Shown one piece after another: positions 10,462 to 21,392 of a stretch of DNA of 64,000 bases. This DNA comes from Cryptomeria japonica (taxonomy: Eukaryota; Streptophyta; Pinopsida; Cupressales; Cupressaceae). The DNA lies in NCBI RefSeq assembly GCF_030272615.1, contig NC_081413.1, positions 165,474,580-165,538,579 of the forward strand, in the 5' to 3' direction. The translations under genes and the position numbers were made by a program. The notes under the pieces were generated by a model that was not told the origin of the DNA, did not search any database, and worked only from the letters and a program-made list of their open reading frames with translations. Numbering within the stretch: position 1 is the first letter of the stretch; every line of letters starts with the position of its first letter.

Positions 10462-10630
10462 TGTTAGGTCCCAGAGACAATTGAAAGGGGGGGGGGGTGA
10501 ATCAATTGTCCAATAAATTCAACCTAAATTAACTTAACCAAAAATCTCCAAGTGCTGATAGGTGTTGACAAATGATGACAAGTGTTGACATCAATGGCAA
10601 AACCATATCAACATATCCAAAATGCCAACA
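10462..10630 (-). repeat. 5' LTR of element B
   Basis: 169 bp, TGTTAGG...GCCAACA in plus reading, so TG...CA ends are intact on both strands. Partner of 5,772-5,941. The G-run is longer (11 G) than in the 3' LTR, where it is interrupted. The hairpin arms are at 10,476-10,484 and 10,502-10,510. Confidence 0.92.
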
Positions 10631-10827
10631 ATAAGGGCTTCCATGACTTGCCCATTTTCCTGAATCTCTCTCTTCTGATCATCGGTTAGAGTGCCAGTGG
10701 GAATCACATAGGAATTCTCAACATAGCTCCAGTGTTGAGCACCCATATTCTTGATGTAAATCTTCATTTTGTCCTTCCATATCTTGAAGTTATCTCTATT
10801 GAACTTAGGACCTTCCCTCTTCATCAT
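10631..10827 (-). pseudogene. Gag N-terminus of copia element A
   Basis: Starts with ATG at 10,827: MMKREGPKFNRDNFKIWKDKM, then YIKNMGAQHWSYVENSYVIPTGTLT and QVMEAL, after which element B begins. This is the usual copia Gag start (KFNGxNFxxWKxKM). The continuation is at 5,771 and below. Confidence 0.88.
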
Positions 10828-10884
10828 TACAGCAGGATCTTTTAGCTCAAGCGGTTAAGCTTATATCATCGAGGACTTGGTGTT

Positions 10885-10896
10885 GCTCTGATACCA
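10885..10896 (-). other. Primer-binding site of element A (iMet type)
   Basis: The minus strand reads TGGTATCAGAGC two bases inside the 5' LTR, identical to the PBS core of B. Confidence 0.88.
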
Positions 10897-10898
10897 AT

Positions 10899-12299
10899 TG
10901 ATGAATAATGATGAACAAAAAATATCCTAATCAGTACTAAGAGGGGGGGTGAATCAGTATAGACAAAAAAATTCTCAACAACTTATCAAGTTAAAACAAT
11001 ACCAACTGGTTGTCTTCATCACTAAACTCAACCATGGCAATATCGGTTAAACATAGTAAGACTTCAGACAACATAAATTGATAAGTCTGATCACTTCAAA
11101 TACATTCAATACTTGATAACAACTTCACCCATTAACATATGCATGTGGTATACCAGTAATACCATAACCTATTAGCTCTACATGCATAATCACTAAAACA
11201 CAGAATACATAATCATCACATGAAAAATGCACAACACATGACACACAGATTTTTCATGTGGAAACCCAAATGGGAAAAAACCATGGTGGGGATGAATACC
11301 CACAAGCTTGTTTTGAACTCTTTTGAAGCTTGCTCTGTTAGGAGCCTAGTCCGGTTAAAGACTTTACAATAAGGTTCTGTTAGGAACCGATCCTGTTAAA
11401 GATCACCCGGTTAAGGGATGGCTATATACCCTGTTAAAGGTTACCTCGCTAGAGGATTTGAAGAGCTCAATGATCTTGAGTCACCTGGTTAAAGGATTTA
11501 CAATAAGCCTATTGAAGCTACCTAGTAAAGGGATTTTCCAACTGTTGAAATGGTTAGAAGACAATAGGTAAAACTCTGATCTGATAACAACACTACATGC
11601 CAAGACAGATCCTTTTCATTTCCTCTCTTCTTATATCACACTCTGTAGTTTTCCTCTTACTGGTCTGGCAAGTATCTCATCACTCGGATACACACACAAC
11701 ATTTGCCAACAACAAACAATAACAAACATCATCGACCTTATAGACAACAATTAGGTTGGTAGCATAAACCCTAAACCCTAAGCATTTAGGTTTACAATAC
11801 AAGCAGTCAAATCCTGATCATCCAAACACTTTGCATAGAGCAATACAATCTTAAACAAATCACAAGACAATCTGCATCATTCAATCTTCACCGCATATGG
11901 GAATCAGTAACCCATCACACTCTCTTCTCATACTGCTAAGAAGAATGATCATTCCCCAGGTAGACATTTAATGCAATCGATCTTCACATGCAAGATTCTC
12001 AAGGAAATACTTCACATGCACAAAAATGATGTGGCACATCGATCTCATCCTCATTTATTAGCTAACTCATCACATGATCACATGATTTCTTTGGTTGCAT
12101 CGCACAAGCTGGATTGCCAAACCGGAAACCCTAGAGCTAAGACTACCAACCGGTAGTCACACTTAGTGAAACCCCGACACCGGTTCACCGTCTTCTTCCA
12201 ATATGCATACCAGTTTACTTTCACTTATTGACATCAATGACAACATACATTATCATCATATCATCATGTCGGCTCATCATATGCCAACATTATCCAACA
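10899..12299 (-). repeat. 5' LTR of element A
   Basis: About 1,401 bp, TGATGAAT...TATCCAACA in plus reading. It is longer than its partner because of a segment near 12,010-12,115 missing from the 3' LTR. It carries the G-run hairpin (arms near 10,934-10,940 and 10,954-10,960, with one mismatch and one wobble), the CNGTTA cluster and the shared 16-mer (12,228-12,243). Confidence 0.88.
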
Positions 12300-13258
12300 A
12301 ACTTTCCTTACGATCAACCTGAAATCTTGCAACAAGACATACAACATTCATAATGTCAGGTCTAGTATGAGTCAAATATAGCAGTCCACCAATCATAGAT
12401 CTATACAAGGTCTGGTTAGCCTTAGAGGATTCATCATCTTTTGTCATCTTGCATCCAGTCACTATAGGAGTTCCAACATGTTTGGAATCATCTAACCTAA
12501 ACTTCTTCAGCAATTCCTTCACATACTTAGATTGATATATGAAAATGCCTTTATCAATCTGTGTAATTTGTAATCCCATAAATAATTTCATCTCCCCTAT
12601 CATAGACACCTCAAATTCCTTTTGCATATTATCAGCAAACTTCTTACTCAAATCATCATCTCCTCCAAAAATTGTCATCAACAAAAACTTCAACAATCAA
12701 AATATTATCATTATCAATATTGAAGTACAAATTACTATCAGCAATACCTTTACAAAATCTCAACTTCATCAAGTACTTTTCCAATCTAGCGTACCAGGCT
12801 CTAGGGGCTTGTTTAAGTCCATACAATGCTTTCTTCAATGTTCATAACATGTCTTCTTCATCAGTCAATGAAAATCCATTCGGTTGCTCAATGTAGACTT
12901 CTTCTTCCAATTCACCATTCAAAAAGGCTGACTTCACATCCATCTAATATACCTTGAATCTCTTATGAGCAACATATGCAAGAAATAGTCTAATAGCTTC
13001 AATTCTAGCTACTGGAGCAAAAATCTCCTCAAAATCAATACCTTCCATTTGTGAGTATCCCTTACATACCAGTCTTTCTTTGTTTCTAACAACTTCTCCA
13101 TCTTCATTCAGCTTATTCCGGAACACCCATTTAGTACCAATTACAATTTTGTCCTTAGGTCTTAGAACAAGTTCCCATGTTTTGTTCTTCTCAATATGAT
13201 CTAACTCTTCTTCCATATCTTTTACCCAATTTTTTATATTTACAAGCTTCAACAACAT
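12300..13258 (-). pseudogene. Reverse transcriptase of copia element C, frameshifted at the active site
   Basis: Readings 13,258-12,944, 12,838-12,656 and 12,696-12,300 give [72 protein letters not shown] and GGDDDLSKKFADNMQKEFEVSMIGEMKLFMGLQI. At 12,671-12,677 the DNA between VDD and FGG is two bases shorter than in A and B (VDDIIFGG), shifting the frame exactly at the catalytic loop. A stop also precedes MKKAL. The domain is cut at 12,300 by element A. Confidence 0.88.
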
Positions 13259-13660
13259 CTTTAGGATAAATTTTAGAAATCAAACATGACTCTTCAACAA
13301 CAATCCTTCTCCTAGTCATCACACCTTTATTTTTATCACCAATAATTTGATTCTGTGAATGATTTCATCTTACATACTTGGGGGTCTTTTGATTATTCTG
13401 ATTTTTCAGTCTCTTGAACTTCTTCACCGACAACAACATCTTGAATAACTCTCTTCCAGATCACTCTGCTTCATACTTAGAGTTTGTACTTTCTTTGAAG
13501 TAGCATCCTAATAATCAGACTCATATCTGCATGTTGTGATTTGCTTCTCATGACTCTCATCAACTTTCACATTTGCACTTTCCACTATCTTTCTTAGTCT
13601 CTTGTTGTAACACCGGTAGGCTTTTCTCTTAGTAGAATATCCCAAAAACATTCGTTCATT

Positions 13661-14521
13661 TCATCTTGCGTCAAATTTTCCTATATCCTCATCTCTTTTG
13701 ATATAAAATTTTCTTCCAAAGATTTTGAAATATCTAACTATAGGAACATGACCAAACCATAGTTCATAAGAATTCTTACCAGAATCACCTTTTATATGCA
13801 CTCGGTTGAATGTGTATACAACAATGATAACAACTTCTCTCCAATAGATATACGGAACATTTCCTTCAATCATCATAGTTCTAGCAACATCCAAAATAGT
13901 TATATTCGTCCTTTCAACAACTCCTTTTTGTTGAGGGGTTCTCAAAGCAGATAACTGTCTTATGATTCCATGCTCTTCACAAAAAGAATTAAACTCATTG
14001 GATGTAAATTCTCTACCTTTTTTAGACCTCAGACACTTCAACTTCAATCCAGTCTCTGTCTCCACTCTAGTTTTGAATATTTTGAATTTCTCTAGTGCTT
14101 CAGATTTCTCCCTTAGAAAAGTAACCCACATCATCCTAGAATAGTCATCAATCAGCAACATAAAGTATCTATCTCCCTGCAAGATTCTCTTTCTATAAGG
14201 TCCACATATATCAGTATGTACAAGATCTAATAATCCATTAGATGTATATAGTTTTCTCTTGAATGAAATTCTTATTTGCTTTCCCAATTAATATTCTTTA
14301 TATACCGGATTAGTAGGCTTCACTATCTTAGGTCAATCTCTAACAGCTTGAGTACAACTTATCTTAATCATGCAGTCAAAATTAACATGACACATTCTCT
14401 TATGCCACAACCAACTCTCATCAATCTGAGCAATCAAACAACTTTTCTCACCAGCATTCAGATAAAAGATATTGCCTCTAGTTTTAGTACCTGATACAAT
14501 TTCTATACCAGAGCTATTCAA
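13661..14521 (-). pseudogene. Integrase of copia element C
   Basis: The reading 14,521-14,333 carries SWLWHKRMCHVNFDCMIKIS (start of the HHCC zinc region). The reading 14,287-13,661 carries MGKQIRISFKRK, LDLVHTDICGPYRKRILQGDRYFMLLIDDYSRMMWVTFL, REFTSNEFNSFCEEHGIIRQLSALRTPQQKGVVERTN (catalytic Glu in VVERTN), REVVIIVVYTFNRVHI and YFKIFGRKFYIKRDEDIGKFDAR. DQGGEF, with the second Asp, reads KKGREF, so that acidic residue is lost. Confidence 0.88.
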
Positions 14522-14572
14522 GATGTTACATTTACCATTCTTAAATTGGAAATCATGTCCCTTATCAACTAT

Positions 14573-15814
14573 CTATCTGACACTCAAAATATTATGCTTC
14601 AAACCTTCAGCATATAAAATATCATCAGTATTATGTTTACCATCAAGAGAAATAAAACCTCTACCACGGGCTACACAGGCTTTGTTATCTCCAAATATTA
14701 CTACACCGTCATCATACTTCTCCATATTCACAAATTTACCTTTACCACCTATCATATGATGTGAACAACCATTGTCAATCATCCATTCATCTTTCTCATC
14801 AATCTTAGCAGCCAAAGCTTTATCTTCAACAATATAGCTTGTAGAATCAATAGATATCGGATTGTCTTCCTTGATAGAAATGAACACAAATTCATCTTCC
14901 AAGTTCCCTTTCTCAAACTCATCATCAGTCACACCTTCATCAAATGCATAATAACATTTCTTTTGATATCTATACTTTCGATTAGGCTTGTAAGGCCTAT
15001 CATACTTTGACAATCTCTCAACTCTTTCAGGACATCTAGAAGCAAAATGACCAATCTTATTACATGAAAAACATTTCAAAGGTAATTTCCCTTCATACTT
15101 ACTGTCTCCCTTAGGAAATATTCTAGCAATAAGTGCTTCAATATCTTCCAATTCTCTTTCATGTTCTTCCATCTCTCTCATTTCTCTTCCATATCTGGAT
15201 ACTCTAGTTGAACTTTCTCTTAGATCATACTTCTTCTTTCTACATATAGTAGCTTTAAATATAGTCTCAGTTTTACCATTTGATTCTCCAAGTTCACCCA
15301 AATCAAAAGAAACAAGCTTACCAACGAGCATATCTCTTGTCATAGTTGTCACAACCCAGATCTCATCAATAGCAATAGCTTTATGTTTATAAGCAGGAGG
15401 TAGAGATCTCAACACTTTAGCCACAATCTCATCTTCTTCAAGTACTCCACCAGCACATCTAATGTTCAACATAAGATCATTCACTTTATCCATAAAGGAT
15501 GAAATATTCTCATCTTCTCCCATCTTCAGAATCTCATACTTTCCTTTCAAGCTCCGCAATTTAGCAACTTTCACATGTTTATCTCCTTAGTACAAGGTTT
15601 CAAGATTCTCCCAAATCTCATGTGTAGTCTGCAATCCCATCACATTAGTCATCTTGGAATTAGTCAGGGTACTCAACAATACTTCCTTAGCTCTTATGTT
15701 ATGTTCAACGTCTTTGATCTCAGTTGTAGTAACAGGAACATTCACAGGAACAATGTATGAATTCTTTGTAATCTTCCAATAATCTTCTCCAAGACAGTTC
15801 AAGTGAACTTCCAT
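14573..15814 (-). pseudogene. Gag and protease of copia element C
   Basis: The 333-residue reading 15,574-14,573 has the Gag core (KVAKLRSLKGKYEILKMGEDENISSFMDKVNDL, VLRSLPPAYKHKAIAI), a basic/acidic linker, the knuckle CFSCNKIGHFASRC, and WMIDNGCSHHMIGGKGKF, a protease whose DSG reads DNG. It then continues DILYAEGLKHNILSVR. The N-terminal part (15,814-15,587) is separated by a TAA. It is the longest open frame of the three copia gags. Confidence 0.88.
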
Positions 15815-15929
15815 CTAGTTCTTCCATATAGAGTAATTAGTTCCATCAAATCTCAGACTCTACTTCTTGAAAACAACAGCTGCCATCCCGAATCTCCCCA
15901 AGCAATCAAGCTTCTTCTAGAGGATCTAT

Positions 15930-15940
15930 CTCTGATACCA
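15930..15940 (-). other. Primer-binding site of element C (iMet type)
   Basis: The minus strand reads TGGTATCAGAG followed by ATAG instead of CC, two bases inside the LTR, so the first 11 bases match the PBS of A and B. Confidence 0.85.
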
Positions 15941-15942
15941 AT

Positions 15943-17281
15943 TGTTGATAGCAGGGCAACAATAATGCAGGAAAACTAAGAGGGGGGGGTGAATCAGTTT
16001 TCACCAAACCCAGCCAAATTAATGACAACTTTAGATATGATTAAGAATAGTAACAAAAATGATAAACACCACATCGACAACACACATAACACAAGGATTT
16101 TTGACGTGGAAAACCTGGTTAAGAGAAAAACCATGGTGGTAACCTACCCACAATAAGATGATACTCTGTAGTAGTATCTATAAATATTACAGTGGGGAAT
16201 GCACATGCATTCAAGAACACTGCCTAGAGCTCACTTCTCAAAAACAAGAAGGGCTACAACCCTAAGGAAGGCTCATTGCCTTACAAAGATCGGATAACAA
16301 TCCGGATTACGTGAATTGAAAGAATAACATCTACAAATGCTTGATTATAGTTTCGATTAAGCACATTGTCTTCGCAACAACACTTCTCTACTCTTCTCCA
16401 CTACCGAAAGATAATTTTTTCTCATTTGCAGATACAATACTCTTCAAGATCATAGATCCATTCACAGACACTTGCAGACACACAACTTACATGATTACAA
16501 CACCTATTTATATAAATCATCAACCTTAACCTCAAAGTCATCTCAACACATAAGACCTAATTACAAAATTACATCACATGATACATAAATCCATAATCAG
16601 ACCAATACAATGTCTGCAAGGACATAGCGTGGACCCAAATCAAATCTTCAAACACACAACACCACCAGATAATTCACCAAGATCATCGACAACATGCTAC
16701 ACCACTGAATATGTCGCATAACATGAAGAATATTACCAGACCAATAAAATCTTCAATAACATGCACCACGATCAATGCGGACCACCAAAATGCATAGCAC
16801 ATTATCATAGAACATCAACAAGCAATGTGAATTCCATCACAATCACCACAACAACTCGGATAACAAGAATCATCATTACTACATCGTCGGAGCTCAAGAA
16901 CACCAACTGACAAACTAAAAGATACGCTTGCGAAGTTCCAAAACATGAACCACCCTATCTGAGGACACACATAAACATCCCAAATACTCTCCAAAATACG
17001 CAACAAGATATAACCATTTCAAAGCAATATGGATCAAATACCACAACTCTGCAACACTGAGCCAACAAACAAACCAATCCACATACCGGACCTCATAACT
17101 CGATCAGATCACCACATATCATCATGAAACTCATATTGAGTTAACTAGAGATAAGTATCTCAAAACCCATTAAACTGCATTAACACATCTGCAACAGATC
17201 ACCAAAACAACTCTCTGCAACAAGCCAATTCTCTGCATCACAGGAGTAAGTTGACATCAATGACAACAACACATTCCAACA
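15943..17281 (-). repeat. 5' LTR of element C
   Basis: About 1.34 kb from TGTTGATAGCAGGGC to CATTCCAACA. Its left boundary is set by the PBS, and its right boundary by the TG...CA end plus the start of fragment D coding sequence. It contains the G-run hairpin GAAAACT/AGTTTTC (15,971-15,977 and 15,996-16,002), a GTGGAAAACC...CCATGGTGG block related to LTR A, and the shared 16-mer (17,251-17,266). The partner LTR lies outside the window, so the right end is inferred. Confidence 0.75.
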
Positions 17282-18640
17282 ACTCTAATATATTTAATAG
17301 AAGCTAGATGAAAAATCAATGCAATGTATTCTTCTTATATATAGTAATGAAGATAAAGTATATCTCCTTATGGATCCTAATATGAAAAATATATACATTA
17401 GCATAGATGTAATTTTTGATGGGAAAAGTGAGTCAAGTTCTCCTCCCACATCGTCACCTACTTTAGATAGTGCTCCTATTTTCAACATGGATGGGAAAAA
17501 TGATGGGAGCATTGATATTTAATTAACAACCATAAATGTCACAAAACCTTTACCAAAGTGGCATACTAGTACCATTGCCAATGCAATGCTAGACGAAGTT
17601 CTAAACACTTAACCTTCAGGTCTAAGGACTCACAATATGGCTTGCAATGAGGTAAATCTAGCCTTGATGACTTCAAATGTTGATAATTTTGAACCAGCAC
17701 TTGAATCAAAGCCTTGGAAAGAGGCTATGGATGCAAAGTATCATTCTCTAATTAAAAAAAACACTTGCGAGCTTATTGATCTACCACTTGGTAAGAAAAG
17801 ATACAAATGGACATTAGAATGATTTTCTCTTTAGCTACCCAATTTGGATAAAAATTGTATCAAATGGATGTAAAAAGTATATTTCTTAATGGATACCTTA
17901 AGGAAGAGGTCTATATGGCACAAATAGAGGGCTATATTGAACCTGGTAAAGAGGAAAAGGTATGCAAACTTGTCAATTCCCTATATGGTCTCAAATATGC
18001 TCCTAGAGCTTGGTATATTAGAATTGATGAACATATGCTACAACGTGGTTTCACTAGGCATCCATATGATCCAAATATCTACCTCAAGGATCAAGGGGGG
18101 ATATTGTGATCATTAATGTATATTTTGATTACTTAGTTATCACAGGTAGCTTAGAAGAAATGGTTGAGACAACCAAGAATGATCTCAAGAAGGCATTTGA
18201 TATGGTAGATCTCAGGCTACTACACTATTATCTTGGCTTAGAGTTATGAAAAACTAATCACCATATCTTTGTATTGCAAAGAAAATATACTAAGACACTA
18301 CTTGAGAAATTCAAAATGATGGATTCCAAATCCATGTATACACATATGGAATTAGGATTGTAGTTATCTATATCTGATACATCTCCTTAGGTGAATGAAA
18401 CTCTCTATCAACAAATGATTGGAGGTTTGATTTACCTAACTTAAACTAGACTAGATATTAGTTTTGTTATTCATTATCTATCAAGATTCATGCAAGAACC
18501 AAAAATGTGTCAATGGAAAGCAATAAACTAGGTATATCCAAGGTACAATAGATCATATGATTTGGAGTATAAAAAGAGTAATTAATTCTTCTTGATAGGA
18601 TACATAGATGCAGACTATAAGCACCCTCAAAATTATATCA
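17282..18640 (+). pseudogene. Copia RT fragment D, internally deleted
   Basis: Plus-strand readings: VYLLMDPNMKNIYISIDVIFDGK (pre-RT block), PWKEAMDAKYHSLIKKNTCELIDLP (RT start), then a jump to LATQFG-KLYQMDVKSIFLNGYLKEEVYM, VCKLVNSLYGLKYAPRAWY, YFDYLVITGSLEEM, YYLGLEL, YTKTLLEKFKM and YQQMIGGLIYLT. About 60 residues between KRYKWT and LATQFG are missing. The active site YVDD reads YFDY, losing the second catalytic Asp. It lies directly beside the LTR of C, so C may have inserted into this element. It is more diverged than A-C and in opposite orientation. Confidence 0.85.
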
Positions 18641-21340
18641 AAAATTGTGGTGCTCAAGGTGTAAACCACAATCATACACGTTGATTCGTCCTTAGAATAG
18701 ATTTTGCAACATGCCTCAGGGAATGGTCATGAAATTTATCCTAGTTATGAAGCATATTCAAATGCCCATTTGGCAAATATTTTGTATTTGATCAATGACT
18801 TTCTATTTTGGTCACTTGTGGCTTAAGTTCTTTTCTCATGGGTTCCTCACCATTTGAAGATCGGCCCCAAGTTCTAGTGATTCTTTTTAGTCGGTAACTT
18901 TTGGATTTTATTTATCTTAAGCATTTCACCCCACACATTTTATATCCTAGGACCATAAGTTATATGCATGTGTTTCAAAGTTATTTTAGAGTGGTCCTCA
19001 GTTCAAATTTCTTGGCGCACGCTGAAGTGGCTTGCATACCTTGTCGAGGCTCTGAGTCTTGTTTGACGTGGCAGTTTAGTCATGTTCTGCAAGATAACTC
19101 AAGACTTGGCGATGTTTCCAGTTGTGTAGCTTGGGTTCTTAACAAACTATTCTAGAGCTTTTGCCAAGTGTTGAGTTTGTACACCAGGGTTCAAGTGATT
19201 GGTTACTCAGAGCTTGGTGAGTTCTTTATTAGTGTCTTAGCGAGTATCCAAAGAAGGTGGTTGTGTAGAGATGTGAAGATTGACTCGACACTCATTGAGA
19301 GGCTTTCCTTTTTATGGGTGAGTTTCCAAGAAAATGGAGGTAGAATGTTTTGTCAGCAGATGAAAAGGAACCAGTATGTCAACTCGAGATGTGGTGAGAT
19401 AACTTTGGAGATTTCAGCAAGTCCCTGGGTGAGGAAAAGAGAGATTAGTAATGTTGAAGCCAAAGACAGGTGTACACTCGGTAAAGCTCAAAGTGACTTG
19501 CGTCAAGTTCAAATGGTAAATAAAAAAGAATCGGGGATTTTGGTGATGGTCGTTGATGCCATTGAGATCAATGGATAAGAATTGAGAATATTAACAAGTA
19601 GGAGAGTCAAAAAGTAAGATACTAAGAACATGAGTTTTATGACTAGAAAATGGGAAGATCATGACAAATCGCCCACACAAGATCGACTCCAGATGGGACA
19701 ATTAGAAGACTTTATGTGTGGAAAACCTAAGGAATTCAAAACGGCGACATGAAAAATTGCATGGGTATAGATAATGGATTCTCATTTCAAAAAGTTGAAC
19801 TGGCGGTTAGGTGATTATAGAGGATAAGTTTTAATCCTTTGAAAAGACATAAAATAAAAAAAGATGTTTCATATGCATAAGATTGGTTATATTTAGAGAT
19901 TTTTCTTTTAGAAGCATCAAGTATTTCCTTAAGTCGGCGACTAGCAGCATTATTAAAAACTTCTCTTTGTACTTGTTTGAGAAAAGTTTCAGTAATGGAG
20001 TGCCTTAATGCAAAGATGGATTGTGTGTTTGCATGGTGGAAATTATATGACACCGAGTGGAGGATACTACAATGAAATGTTTTGTAGATAAAGGGATATT
20101 GAAAAGACAGAAGGTAGCTAAAGGGATATTGAAAAGTAGCTATAGTTTCAAAAGGCCTTTCACGAGCTACCTATCATCATCCCTTTATCATATAATGACT
20201 AAGAGATAAGAGAAGAAGAGACGAGAACAATAAGGGTAGGGGATAGCCGGCTCTAGGAAAGAGATTTTTTAATTCAAATTGATTGCATGAGCTAGAACCC
20301 TCATTCTGATTATAACATTTCTCTATGATATCCTCTTCTAATTTTATCATCTTTTATTCTATTTCAATGAGCTGGTCCTCTAGTTTTGAGGATGTTTCCT
20401 TCCTAGTGTTGTGAAGCTCCTCTTCTAATTTATGGAGATCCTCTACTAGTTTGTAAGGTGCAAATCTTACGTCCTCAAAGTCATCAACAATGCAATGGTG
20501 GCACAACTCAAAGCAGTTGGACTTCAACGATACTTTATTCTCCATCCTGGTGGTTTCTTGTACACATGGTCTGATTTTTGTCCTATTCTAAATTTATAGT
20601 GAGAGTTCTTTTATGAATGTAATCCAAAAATGTGTCGAGTGAAGAAAGGCTAGTTGTAAGACAACCTAAAACTTATTGCTTTCCTTTTCATTATAAAAGG
20701 AATTCAAAGGCTATGAAAAGAGGCTGGTAGGTGCATAATTTCGGGGAAAATACTATTGGAAATAGTAGTATCAGTGTCTGAGTCATGGAGTAAGTCCAAA
20801 ACTACGAAGAATGTAATTATTATGATGGGAAATATCAATTAGTTTATAGTATATCATGGGTATTTCTATAGGAATTTTCTCCATAATGTATTCCTTATTT
20901 TACATGAATAACAATATTGAGGATTTTGTTATTTGTCTTTACAAAGATCGTGTGAATGTGTTATATTATTTGTGGGTTCTCTTTGAGGAGGAGATTAATT
21001 TCCTTCATTTATGTTGTAGTAATTGTTGGGATACAATATGGATTTAATAAGAATGATCTTTGTAGTAACAATAGGGGTTGCATGGATGTTAGACATTAGT
21101 GCTACAAGAGCTCACTAATTAAAATGAATTATTGTTTGATACTTGCATTCAGATAGGCTTTTTGACTCTACATCCTGGATAACACACTGGTCCAGAGAGT
21201 TATCACAACTAGATTCATGAGAATTCAAATTATCAAAATCATTTTACCTTTAATGTTCGTAGAAATAAAATTGGAGTAGGGATTTCAATCTCAAATATGC
21301 ATGTTAGCGTGGATGCCAAAATGTTAACCACGTGAAAGGT
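18641..21340. other. No recognised gene; short open frames only
   Basis: Open frames of 84 and 136 codons (18,901-19,155 and 19,168-19,578, plus) and of 88 and 63 codons (20,053-19,787 and 20,545-20,354, minus) occur here. The 136-codon frame is rich in charged residues and has no motif I recognise. The 63-codon minus frame is Glu/Lys/Leu-rich and could form a short coiled coil. Base composition is less AT-rich than further right, so this may be unidentified transposon-derived DNA. No RNA gene seen. Confidence 0.4.
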
Positions 21341-21358
21341 TTGATGTTAGTCGTGTCC

Positions 21359-21392
21359 GCCGATGTAACCATCCCATCGACGTGACATCGGC
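21359..21392. repeat. 8-bp perfect inverted repeat
   Basis: GCCGATGT (21,359-21,366) and ACATCGGC (21,385-21,392) flank 18 bp. A CAAAATGTTAAC direct repeat lies on either side (near 21,318 and 21,396). No coding context. Confidence 0.5.

Larger units (their letters stand above)
5772..10630 (-). mobile_element. Ty1/copia element B with very short LTRs, inserted in gag of A
   Basis: Full-length arrangement of about 4.86 kb: LTR (5,772-5,941), PPT, RNase H, RT, integrase, protease, gag, PBS and LTR (10,462-10,630), all on the minus strand. The flanks ATAGG (5,767-5,771) and ATAAG (10,631-10,635) are a 5-bp target duplication with one mismatch. Removing B joins the two gag pieces of A. It is the innermost and therefore the youngest insertion of the nest. 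Coding regions still contain stops and a frameshifting duplication. Confidence 0.92.
276..12299 (-). mobile_element. Ty1/copia element A, nested in C and containing B
   Basis: Bounded by two alignable LTRs (276-1,576 and 10,899-12,299), with a PBS next to the upper LTR and a polypurine tract next to the lower one. The coding order on the minus strand is gag N-terminus (10,827-10,631), interruption by B, gag remainder and protease (5,771-4,800), integrase (4,528-3,960), linker and RT start (3,857-3,300), RT (3,092-2,421) and RNase H (2,399-1,995). Without B it is about 7.2 kb. Flanks 271-275 (gaatt) and 12,300-12,304 (aactt) are only a poor target-site match. The nesting is proved by the split RT/RNase H of C. 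Confidence 0.88.
1..17281 (-). mobile_element. Ty1/copia element C (left end outside window)
   Basis: Host element of the left nest. Read on the minus strand, it has a 5' LTR at the high-coordinate end (15,943-17,281), a PBS, gag (15,814-14,573), protease/integrase (14,521-13,661), RT (13,258-12,300) and, after a break of about 12 kb, the RNase H start at 275-1. The break is exactly the span of element A. The RT end reads ...RFQVDRKES at 12,300 and resumes in the usual copia order at 275 with VKRIFKYLKG, so A inserted into pol of C. The 3' LTR is off the left edge. Multiple stops and frameshifts make it non-autonomous. The layout is seen directly; the copia assignment rests on motif order. 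Confidence 0.85.
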
